Below are positions 17,982-25,706 of a stretch of 64,000 nucleotides of DNA, piece by piece. The stretch's first letter is position 1. Every line of letters begins with the position of its first letter. Position numbers and translations under genes: made by a program. The DNA is taken from contig LSLI01000007.1 in the NCBI GenBank assembly GCA_001577345.1, positions 1-64,000 on the forward strand, written 5' to 3'. The notes beneath the pieces are model-generated. The model did not search any database. It saw nothing but the letters and a program-made list of their open reading frames with translations, and was not told the origin of the DNA. The DNA comes from Candidatus Gallionella acididurans. Lineage in GTDB: Bacteria > Pseudomonadota > Gammaproteobacteria > Burkholderiales > Gallionellaceae.

Positions 17982-18815
17982 TCATTTACCCACTTCAACC
18001 CTGTTCGGAGATTCCGCAAGTATCCATGAAATGGCAAAGCCGACAGTGGCCGAATCATTCTGCTTAACCAGGGGACTCTGTTCAAATACCGCCCCGCGGA
18101 GCATATCCCATTTCACGAATCCGCCAAACCAGTAACCGGGAAAACGCTTGGACAGAGAAACGGTCAACTGGCTGCCCGAGTAACCGCCACCGGCAGTATA
18201 AGCCGGGCGATCCGGGCGGGCAAAACCCGGCGCGACACTATAAAAATACTGGTTATACCGCCTGTCGGAATAAATCGCACCTGCAGCCATCCCCAAATCC
18301 CATCCGGGTTGACCCAGCACGTCATGCACATCAAGATTCAGCTGCGGCTGAAACATCAAGCCAATATCGTGCAAGTAGGAAAAATCCGTGGCGACAGCAA
18401 AACGCAACGGCAAACGCAATTCCAGCTGCACATTACCCGACTCCCGTTTGTGCAGAAAGATATTCAGTGCCGGACCGATTTCAAACGCCGGATCAAGGTT
18501 GGGCATGCCCTGCCGCGCCTGGTTATCGCGGACCGGCACCGAACCGTTGACACTCACGTCCAGTTCCGCCGCACCGGCCTCAAGGAACAGGCCGCGAGTC
18601 CGCTCGTGATCGATTTTCAGGAAGTCTCCGTTATATACCGCATAGGGTACCGGAAGGAAATAAACCTGCCTCTGGTTTGAGCCGCGGTATTGCGGAAGAT
18701 CGATATAGGCCAGGCCCGCCCCAAGCTCCCACTGCGGAACCTGCTCCGCGATTGCCGGATAGGCCATCAGCATGTTCGCCGCAACTGCGACGAGAATATT
18801 TTTTGGCAGTTTCAT
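17982..18815 (-). CDS. MipA/OmpV family outer-membrane beta-barrel protein
   Basis: A 277-aa exported protein. The signal peptide ends near AIAEQ. The mature sequence has alternating beta-strands typical of MipA/OmpV: WELGAGLAYIDLPQYRGS, FLPVPYAVYNGDFL, and a C-terminal strand region before the end. Members of this family are outer-membrane barrels, with roles in murein-enzyme scaffolding or small-molecule permeation. It lies 23 bp upstream of the PlsC-like gene and 25 bp downstream of the chorismatase, so it is probably part of the same minus-strand transcript. A role in displaying or exporting the pigment is inference. Confidence 0.82.
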   Translation of the reverse strand: MKLPKNILVAVAANMLMAYPAIAEQVPQWELGAGLAYIDLPQYRGSNQRQVYFLPVPYAVYNGDFLKIDHERTRGLFLEAGAAELDVSVNGSVPVRDNQARQGMPNLDPAFEIGPALNIFLHKRESGNVQLELRLPLRFAVATDFSYLHDIGLMFQPQLNLDVHDVLGQPGWDLGMAAGAIYSDRRYNQYFYSVAPGFARPDRPAYTAGGGYSGSQLTVSLSKRFPGYWFGGFVKWDMLRGAVFEQSPLVKQNDSATVGFAISWILAESPNRVEVGK

Positions 18816-18840
18816 TTGGGGACTGAATTGCCCTGCAGCA

Positions 18841-19860
18841 TCACCCAGCCCGGTTCCAGCAGACCGCCTCTATCTCCACCAGCAGGTCGGTGCGGCAAAT
18901 GTCGGCCTGGAGAACAATCAAATCGGCCGGGGTTCCGAATTCCCTCTGAATGACGCCCATCACTTCCGCAAAGTCTTCGGCATTGCGCACGTATACCTTC
19001 AGCGCCATGTCGGTTGCAAAATTCACCGGCGCGAATCCCTTAAGGATAGCCTGCCCAATCACGGCGCGAATATTTTCCAGTGTTTCCAGTGTTTGCAGAC
19101 CCACCGATGCCGGGTGCACGGTTTCGTGACCCAAAATACTGGCCGTGCCGGAAATGAATAAAGTCTGCCCCTGTTCCCGGAATGCCAATGTAGCCCTTGA
19201 AAAAGTCGGGCTGCGCGGCCCGTATTGCGTCGGGTAGTTATAAGCGCTGACCTGGCGCGGGTTTTCTATTTTCATTCCGGCAGTACGCGCGGCAAGAAAA
19301 TAAATTGCCAGTCCGCCCCCGTGACTGCCCAGCGCGCAGGCTGCCGGCGAATCCTCGATTTTTGCCTGGTAATGCACAAAAGCCTCGTGGCGGCCGAGAC
19401 TGAAACTGCGGTAGCGCTCCAGGCCGTTTTCCATGGCATTGATCTCCGGAAAATAATTCCAGACCCTGATCAGGCTGGGATAGTCGCCACGCTGCAAGAA
19501 TTCGAATATGCCGGAAAATGCGCGAAATGTTGCATCGCTGAAATTTCCGGCCTGATCATTCTTCAGCAGGATGCGCCCGAAGAAAATATCTTCGTTGCCG
19601 CTACCGGCAATCAAGTCGTCCTGATACCGGCTCACCGGCTTGCCGGTTGTCCATACTTCATAGGCGGCCCCGCTTCCCAGTACCGGGGTATCGACCCACA
19701 GCACCGGAAAACCTGACTTTGTCGCCGCAACGGGATTGCTGCCGAAGCCAATCACACATGCAACCCTGTCGGCGCGCTGCGCGAGGTACGCATCGGCCTC
19801 CCCGGACAGGAGATACCTGAGTGTTACAGCCCGGTCTTGATTGTCTTCATATTCCGTCAT
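18841..19860 (-). CDS. Chorismatase / 3-hydroxybenzoate synthase-like (XanB2/Hyg5 family)
   Basis: A 339-aa protein from ATG 19860, which overlaps the halogenase stop as ATGA. A longer frame to 19914 is less likely. Conserved blocks of the FkbO/Hyg5/XanB2 chorismatase family are visible: RVWNYFPEIN, ENGLERYRSFSLGR, PAACALGSHGGG, YGPRSPTFSRA and FISGTASILGHETVH. These enzymes split chorismate to pyruvate plus hydroxybenzoate or a dihydroxycyclohexadiene acid. In Xanthomonas the XanB2 enzyme supplies the hydroxybenzoate starter of xanthomonadin. Here it would make the aryl head group of the polyene. Whether it yields 3- or 4-hydroxybenzoate or a diol cannot be decided by eye. Confidence 0.88.
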   Translation of the reverse strand: MTEYEDNQDRAVTLRYLLSGEADAYLAQRADRVACVIGFGSNPVAATKSGFPVLWVDTPVLGSGAAYEVWTTGKPVSRYQDDLIAGSGNEDIFFGRILLKNDQAGNFSDATFRAFSGIFEFLQRGDYPSLIRVWNYFPEINAMENGLERYRSFSLGRHEAFVHYQAKIEDSPAACALGSHGGGLAIYFLAARTAGMKIENPRQVSAYNYPTQYGPRSPTFSRATLAFREQGQTLFISGTASILGHETVHPASVGLQTLETLENIRAVIGQAILKGFAPVNFATDMALKVYVRNAEDFAEVMGVIQREFGTPADLIVLQADICRTDLLVEIEAVCWNRAG

Positions 19861-21209
19861 GGTGCGGTCAAATTTGCAGCAACTTCCCTGATGGCACGTT
19901 TGCGGCGCTGCCATGCCCGGTAACTCTCCCGGAACATGGCGATGCTTTGCAGGTAATAAATAAACTTGAAGATTGCCAGCCTGAACCGTATCGGGGTGTC
20001 ACCGAAGAGATCGCCGGTCAGCACCGAAAGCAGCGTTTCCTGCAGGCGGAATTTATTGCTGGGATGCATGAACATGTCACGCATTACCGGCGTGGTCATG
20101 CGGTAAATTATCCAGGAAAAAATTTTCAGGCCATGCCGGGAAGTCCGGTCGAAATTCCTTAAGGCGTGTGATGCTGCGGCGGGATTGCGCAGGCATTGGT
20201 CGATAGTCTCCGCGCCTGAAAATGCGCTGTTCATGGCCAGCAAAACACCGGAGGAAAACACCGGGTCGATAAAGGCAAAGGCGTCACCCAGCATCAGGTA
20301 GTTTGACCCCGAGCTGCGGCTTGAAGCATAAGAAAAATTACCTGTCGCAGAAACCGGGGACGCCCGCGTGGCTTCCTTCAGCCGCTCTGCCAGGGGCGGG
20401 CAAAGCGCGATGGTGTCGGAAAAGAATTGCTCAACGGGGACTTTGCGCGCCTTCATATAATAGGGCCAGCATACCGCGCCCACGCTGACCGAGCCGTCCG
20501 CCAGCGGAATGTACCAGAACCAGCCGTGTTCGAACCAGAACAGGGAAATATTCCCCTCCTCCCTGCCGGTGCGCCTCGCGGCACCCTCGTAGTGTGCATA
20601 GATAGCCGCACTGGCGTGCTTCCTGTTGCGTTGCTTGGTCCCGAACTGGTTCGCCAGCAGCGTGTCCCGCCCCGAGGCATCAACCACAAAACGCGGATGC
20701 CATTCGGTAATCTGCCCTTCCTCGCTCAGCGAAGTGACTATCGCCCGCTGAGCGCGCGGGAATTCGGTCATTGTGACTTTGCAGCCCTCGCGGGCGCGCG
20801 CCCCTTTGGTGACGGCGTTCTTGAACAATATCTCATCGAGATCAGAGCGGCGCACTTCATAAGAATGAGGAAACGATTTGTCCAGCGCCTGTCCAAAATC
20901 GAAATAGCTTGCCTGGTCATGATCCGGCGAAATGAACTCCGCGCCGTATTTGAGCATCCCGATGGCGGCAACCTGTTCAGCGACACCCAGACGCTCAAAC
21001 AAGGGGAGGTTTAATGGCAATAGCGACTCTCCGATATGAAATCGCGGGTGGCGCGATTTTTCCAGAATAACGACGTCGTAACCCCGCTCAGCCAGCAAAG
21101 CCGCGACGGTTGATCCGGCAGGGCCCCCGCCAACGACCAGTATGTCGGGAGCAGTGTCGTTGCGCTGGTGTATGGCTTCCTGCCGCATAGAGGCTTCGTG
21201 GTCTGTCAT
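19857..21209 (-). CDS. Flavin-dependent halogenase-like protein
   Basis: A 450-aa FAD enzyme. The Rossmann motif VVGGGPAGST is at residues 25-34. HIGESLLP at about 58-65 and the halogenase-type WxWxIP motif (WFWYIP, 230-235) are present. LKYGAEF places Lys87 where the catalytic lysine of phenolic flavin halogenases lies. LGDAFAFIDPVFSSGV is the second FAD-binding block. It should halogenate an aromatic ring, probably the aryl head or a carrier-bound intermediate. Brominated xanthomonadins are the obvious precedent. It precedes the chorismatase with a 4-nt overlap, so the two are likely made together. A related flavin monooxygenase without halide activity remains possible. Confidence 0.82.
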   Translation of the reverse strand: MTDHEASMRQEAIHQRNDTAPDILVVGGGPAGSTVAALLAERGYDVVILEKSRHPRFHIGESLLPLNLPLFERLGVAEQVAAIGMLKYGAEFISPDHDQASYFDFGQALDKSFPHSYEVRRSDLDEILFKNAVTKGARAREGCKVTMTEFPRAQRAIVTSLSEEGQITEWHPRFVVDASGRDTLLANQFGTKQRNRKHASAAIYAHYEGAARRTGREEGNISLFWFEHGWFWYIPLADGSVSVGAVCWPYYMKARKVPVEQFFSDTIALCPPLAERLKEATRASPVSATGNFSYASSRSSGSNYLMLGDAFAFIDPVFSSGVLLAMNSAFSGAETIDQCLRNPAAASHALRNFDRTSRHGLKIFSWIIYRMTTPVMRDMFMHPSNKFRLQETLLSVLTGDLFGDTPIRFRLAIFKFIYYLQSIAMFRESYRAWQRRKRAIREVAANLTAP

Positions 21210-21485
21210 CGCAAGTTTTACCTGTTCCTCTTTTTTTCGATTCTAGCATAGCGTGATGACTATACGCTTCAGGCCGCATGCGCAGGACAGGCCGGAGGGA
21301 CGCATCAAATTCGATGATCAGGATTTGCCGTACTATTTGCGTTTTCCACCCCCTGCATGCCAAATTGCTGACCGGCTTCACCCGGAATTGGTCCGCATTT
21401 TTCATGCTAGACTTGATTCGCACCGCTCCCGAACAATGTAAATTCAGTACTGTTTGAATTGATGAAATTTAAGGAGGGCTAATTT
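21210..21485. promoter_or_regulatory. Divergent intergenic region, halogenase / cupredoxin
   Basis: This 276-bp gap separates the minus-strand halogenase gene from the plus-strand cupredoxin gene, so it should hold promoters in both directions. I see a strong ribosome binding site for the cupredoxin (AAGGAGGG at 21471-21478, 7 nt before ATG) but no operator or promoter hexamers that I would defend. Confidence 0.45.
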
Positions 21486-21908
21486 ATGAAAAACTTCTGG
21501 ATGCTTATTCTGCTCTGCATCGGGATGGCGGGTTTTTCAATGTGCCGCGCGGATACCACTCCGCCCGTTGAGGTAATTTATCAGGCGACCATCTCCGCAG
21601 ATGGCGTGCAGCATGTGCGGATCGAGGGGGGAAGTTACTTCTTCAAACCCGGCCACGTGATCGTCAAGGTGAATATACCCGTGGAACTGGCGGTCAGTAT
21701 TGAAAAGGGGTGGATACCCCACACCTTCGTCATTCAATCGCCTGCCGCTGGAATTTCGGTGGATGAAAGCCTGTCCAGCGACGCCAAAAATATTCGCTTT
21801 ACACCCACTGCCACGGGCAAATACCCTTTTTATTGCAGGAACAAACTGCTGTTTTTTGCCAGCCATCGCGAAAAAGGCATGGAAGGCGTGCTCGAGGTAG
21901 TGCAATAA
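21486..21908 (+). CDS. Periplasmic cupredoxin-like protein
   Basis: A 140-aa exported protein with a signal peptide ending near residue 22 and a single cupredoxin fold. Candidate copper ligands are His79 (WIPHTF), Cys117 (YPFYC), His127 and Met132 (SHREKGMEG). The Cys-to-His spacing of ten residues is longer than in plastocyanin or azurin, so the active site may be unusual. Strong ribosome binding site. It faces away from the halogenase gene. It may carry electrons or copper in the periplasm; any link to pigment oxidation is speculative. Confidence 0.75.
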   Translation: MKNFWMLILLCIGMAGFSMCRADTTPPVEVIYQATISADGVQHVRIEGGSYFFKPGHVIVKVNIPVELAVSIEKGWIPHTFVIQSPAAGISVDESLSSDAKNIRFTPTATGKYPFYCRNKLLFFASHREKGMEGVLEVVQ

Positions 21909-22078
21909 GTCATGGGTCCGTCCATAAACCCCGGGACCCCTGCCGGAGGAACTGACAGTCCGTCCTCCTGTGCTGAACCGCAAGGAAAATTTTTTTCTGC
22001 ATGCCATCCATATGCCGCATTGCCAAACTTGACCACGCTTTGCATTTCGGCCCACTCCGAATTTCCGGAGGCAAGCCA

Positions 22079-22702
22079 GTGCTATCTGCCCTGATGCTTG
22101 CCGCAACACTCACCGGCACCCCCCCAGACCCGCTGGCCGGCGCCATCGAGCAATATCGCGCAGTCACTTCCTACAGTGTCACGATACATTCCATGCATGC
22201 GGACGGCGAGGAGAATATCCGGTACTACTACAAAAAACCCGGTTTCGTGCGCATGGAATTCATCCGCCCGCATGCCGGCGCGGTGTTGATCTACAATCCC
22301 CACACGAGAAAAGTTCGCCTGTGGCCATTCGGCGTCAAGCATTTCCCGGAACTTGATTTGAGCCCCGACAATCCGCTGATCGGGAATAGCCGCGGCCAGC
22401 GCGTGGACCGCTCGGATGTCGGCGTCCTGCTGGAAAATGCCCGCGCATTGCGTGATGGCGGTAAACTCGATTCGTCTGGCCCTGACATCATAGCCGGCAG
22501 GAAAGCTGTTTATTTTGCCGTAACCGGGGCGGGGAATTTCGAGATTGGCGGCGTGCACCGGTATGAACTATGGCTGGACCCGGAAAGCCTGTTTCCTCTC
22601 CGGGTGGTCAGTCGCGACCTGCGGAATGCGGTCATCGAAACCGTAACGATGGACGCTGCGAAAATCAACACTGCGCTGCCGGATTCACTCTTCAATCCAT
22701 AA
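22079..22702 (+). CDS. Exported LolA-like / DUF1571-type protein
   Basis: A 207-aa protein starting at GTG 22079, which has GGAGG 7 nt upstream. The frame is open from ATG 22001, but the GTG puts a short hydrophobic signal segment at the N-terminus. The body resembles lipoprotein-sorting-type domains: YYYKKPGFVRMEFIRPHAGA, then VLIYNPHTRKVRLWPFG and a late ELWLDPESLFPLRVVSRD strand pair. It is the middle gene of a cupredoxin / LolA-like / SRPBCC run. It may bind a hydrophobic ligand in the periplasm, perhaps the pigment. Confidence 0.68.
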   Translation: MLSALMLAATLTGTPPDPLAGAIEQYRAVTSYSVTIHSMHADGEENIRYYYKKPGFVRMEFIRPHAGAVLIYNPHTRKVRLWPFGVKHFPELDLSPDNPLIGNSRGQRVDRSDVGVLLENARALRDGGKLDSSGPDIIAGRKAVYFAVTGAGNFEIGGVHRYELWLDPESLFPLRVVSRDLRNAVIETVTMDAAKINTALPDSLFNP

Positions 22703-22714
22703 ACAGGGGAAAAG

Positions 22715-23191
22715 ATGAAGTACCATTTTGTCACCGTCTGGCGCATCGAAGCCCCGCTCGAGGCAGTCTGCGAAGCCATCTACCATTCCCTGAACTGGCC
22801 GCTGTGGTGGCGCAATGTGGAAAGGGTCGAGGAACTGATCCGGGGAGATGAGCAAGGCATCGGCAGCGTACGCCGGTATTCCTGGAAGGGGCGCCTTCCA
22901 TACCGGCTCACTTTTGACATTCACGTTATGCACGTCGAACCCCTTGCCGCAATCGAAGGCATCGCCAGCGGCGATGTGGAAGGCCAGGGTCGCTGGTCGT
23001 TCTCCGCCGAGGGAACGGTATCCATCGTGCGCTTCGAGTGGCAGGTGTACACCACGCCGGCATGGATGAATTTTATGGCGCTGTTTGCGCGCCCGCTGAT
23101 CAAGTGGAACCATGACAGCGTCATGCGGCAGGGTGGCAAGGCACTGGCGCGCATGCTCAATGCACGGCTTGTCGACATCGCGCATAATTGA
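22715..23191 (+). CDS. SRPBCC (START/polyketide cyclase-like) protein
   Basis: A 158-aa single-domain protein without signal peptide. The N-terminus (VWRIEAPLEAVCEAIYHS) and spaced Trp residues (LNWPLWWRNVERVEEL) fit the SRPBCC fold, which forms a hydrophobic ligand cavity, and a long C-terminal helix ends the protein. It begins 12 nt after the LolA-like gene, so they are probably co-transcribed. Family members bind lipids, polyketides or isoprenoids. Here it could be a polyketide-binding or cyclase-like protein, but the family is too broad to say. Confidence 0.72.
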   Translation: MKYHFVTVWRIEAPLEAVCEAIYHSLNWPLWWRNVERVEELIRGDEQGIGSVRRYSWKGRLPYRLTFDIHVMHVEPLAAIEGIASGDVEGQGRWSFSAEGTVSIVRFEWQVYTTPAWMNFMALFARPLIKWNHDSVMRQGGKALARMLNARLVDIAHN

Positions 23192-23307
23192 ACATCAGAG
23201 CCGCAACTTCAAACGGCACCATAACTCGACATCACCCGACAATTTTTAATGTTTGCATTTATGCCGCACACCCTGACCTGTTTCGTGCGCCCGTGAAATA
23301 ATTTCCG

Positions 23308-25293
23308 ATGACTTTCATGCCAAAACAATCGCCCGCATCACCCGCAATCGTTGCATCCTGGCTGGATACTGCGTCGGGAATTTTTGCTCCCGCCGAGGTT
23401 GAAGTGCTGCGCAGCGCATGCCAGTTGGCCGGCCCGCTCTACGAGGGCAAAGTCGAACTCACCGGCACGCCGCTGCTGCATCACGCGCTGGGTGCGGCAT
23501 CAATACTGGCAGGCATGAACCTGGATTATGAAACGATCACTGCCGCCATTTTGCATGCCGTGCCCCGGTATCTGGATGGCTGGGCCGAAAAAATCGAGCA
23601 GGGTTACGGCACCAACGTGAAGATGCTGGTCGCAGGCATTTCACAAATGGAACGGATACACCTGTTCAGCGAAACAAGCGGCGCCACAGACAAGGACGAG
23701 GCCGCGCAGCAGACAGAAATCCTGCGCAAGATGCTGCTGGCGATGGTGGAAGACATCCGCGTGGTGCTGATCAAACTGGCCGAACGCACCCAGACCCTGC
23801 GCCATTTATCCGGCGCCGGTGAGGAACAGCAAAAACTCACCGCGCAGCAAACGCGCAGCATCTTTGCGCCACTGGCCAACCGTCTCGGCGTGTGGCAACT
23901 CAAATGGGAGCTGGAAGACCTGTCCGTGCGCTATCTGGAACCCGGGCTGTACAAACAAGTTGCCAGACTGCTGGATGAACGCAGGGCGGATCGCGAACAA
24001 TATATCGCCGATGTGGTATCCCGGTTAAAGCAGGCGTTACGCCAGGCAGGCATATCCGCCGAGGTGACCGGGCGCCCCAAACACATCTACAGCATCATCA
24101 ACAAGATGAAACTCAAACAGATGGATTTCAGCGAGCTCCACGACGTGCGGGCAGTGCGCATACTGATCGACGACAACCAGGTCGACGGCATCCCGGTTGA
24201 CGGCATCAGGTTATGCTATACAGCGCTCGGCCTGGTGCATGAATTGTGGCCGCCGATAGAAAGTGAGTTCGACGATTACATCGCCCATCCCAAGAGCAAC
24301 GACTATCGCTCGCTGCATACCGCCGTGACCGGCCCGCGCGGCCTTGCAGTGGAAGTGCAGATACGCACCCGCGAGATGCACCGGCATTCCGAACTCGGTG
24401 TCGCCGCACACTGGCGCTACAAGGAAGGCGGAAAATCCGATACCCGGTTCGATGAGAAAATCGCCTGGCTGCGCCAGATACTGGAATGGAAAGAAGACCT
24501 GAGCGGCCAGGGCGACCTGCAGGAACAGTTCAAAAATGAATTATTTCGCGACCAGGTTTATGTGTTTACTCCGCTAGGCAAAGTCATCGCCCTGCCCAGA
24601 GATGCGACCCCGGTGGACTTCGCCTACATCCTGCACACCGACCTGGGCCACCGCACCCGCGGCGCCAAGGTGGATGGCAGCATAGTCCCGCTCAACTACA
24701 AATTGCAGAACGGGCAGCGGGTGGAAATCCTGACCGTCAAACTGGGCGCACCAAGCCGCGACTGGATCAACCCCGCGCTGGGTTATCTGAAAAGCCCGCG
24801 CGCCCGCGCCAAGGTGCGCGCATGGTTCAAGAACCAGAACCTCGACGAAAGCATCGCACAGGGCAGAACACAACTGGATCGCGAACTGCACCGCCTGGGC
24901 ATCACTTCCATCAACCAGGAAAAGATCGCGCAGCGGCTGCATTTCAACAAACTGGAGGATTTTCTGGCCGCCATCGGGCGCAACGAAATCACCCAGCGGC
25001 GTATCGCCGTCGCCATCCAGGAAGAGTTGCCGGGCAGGACAATCGGGATAGCCGCGCCCAGGGCATTCAAACCCGCGGCCCCGCGCAAGCCCACGGCAGA
25101 CATCACGGTTGGCGGAGTGAACAACCTGATGACCCGGATCGCCAAATGTTGCAAGCCCGCACCGCCGGATGCCATCGTCGGCTACGTCACCCGCGACCGG
25201 GGCATTACCATACACCGCGAAGATTGCCCGTTCATGCTGCGCCTGGCGGAGAGCCGGCGCGAGCGCAAACTGACTGCGCAGTGGGGCGAATAG
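23308..25293 (+). CDS. relA: RelA-type (p)ppGpp synthetase, lacking the C-terminal ACT domain
   Basis: A 661-aa RelA/SpoT homologue. The N-terminal HD domain is degenerate: the His-Asp pair reads HAVPRY, so hydrolase activity is unlikely. The synthetase domain is intact (GRPKHIYSI, HDVRAVRI, EFDDYIA, QIRTREMH), and the EFDD signature is the RelA type. A TGS domain (VYVFTPLGKVIALP) and the conserved-cysteine domain (RIAKCCKP) follow. The reading then stops after RERKLTAQWGE, where other RelA proteins continue with an ACT/RRM domain of about 80 residues. No ACT remnant is visible in the downstream frames. It should make (p)ppGpp upon amino-acid starvation at the ribosome. Confidence 0.93.
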   Translation: MTFMPKQSPASPAIVASWLDTASGIFAPAEVEVLRSACQLAGPLYEGKVELTGTPLLHHALGAASILAGMNLDYETITAAILHAVPRYLDGWAEKIEQGYGTNVKMLVAGISQMERIHLFSETSGATDKDEAAQQTEILRKMLLAMVEDIRVVLIKLAERTQTLRHLSGAGEEQQKLTAQQTRSIFAPLANRLGVWQLKWELEDLSVRYLEPGLYKQVARLLDERRADREQYIADVVSRLKQALRQAGISAEVTGRPKHIYSIINKMKLKQMDFSELHDVRAVRILIDDNQVDGIPVDGIRLCYTALGLVHELWPPIESEFDDYIAHPKSNDYRSLHTAVTGPRGLAVEVQIRTREMHRHSELGVAAHWRYKEGGKSDTRFDEKIAWLRQILEWKEDLSGQGDLQEQFKNELFRDQVYVFTPLGKVIALPRDATPVDFAYILHTDLGHRTRGAKVDGSIVPLNYKLQNGQRVEILTVKLGAPSRDWINPALGYLKSPRARAKVRAWFKNQNLDESIAQGRTQLDRELHRLGITSINQEKIAQRLHFNKLEDFLAAIGRNEITQRRIAVAIQEELPGRTIGIAAPRAFKPAAPRKPTADITVGGVNNLMTRIAKCCKPAPPDAIVGYVTRDRGITIHREDCPFMLRLAESRRERKLTAQWGE

Positions 25294-25706
25294 CATCGCT
25301 GCAGCAGTTCGCATGCCTGGCAGCCATCCAGTTCCCGGCCGAATCGGCGCAACATACATTCCCATGCAATAGCCTGTCATAGCGGTCACGCCGCATACTC
25401 ATGTGCTGCGGAAAAACCGGGACACATTCCTTCATGCGGTGAATTTTCCGCAGGCGGAAAATTCAAATCATAGGCCTGCGCGGCCCTGCGCAAGTCTCGT
25501 TACAACAAATCAAGCCTATCAGCATAAAATCCCGGCGAGTGTCTGTCGGCATTTACCGCATTGCCCACCAACGGAAATATTTCAGCAATAAAAAAGTCAC
25601 AAACTCTTAATTTATTTTTAACATTGCGCAGGTACATTCCCCCAGCGTTTCAAGTTCATTACGCCGCGTTGGCTTTCAGTTCAAATTTATCTAGGGGAAA
25701 TTACGC
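25294..25706 (+). promoter_or_regulatory. Intergenic leader of the TonB receptor operon
   Basis: A 413-bp gap with no credible gene. It becomes AT-rich after about 25560, with an A6 run at 25592-25597, which is where a promoter for the receptor would be expected. AGGGGAAA lies about 10 nt before the ATG at 25707. I looked for a Fur box (GATAATGATAATCATTATC-like) and for a riboswitch and did not see either. Confidence 0.4.
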
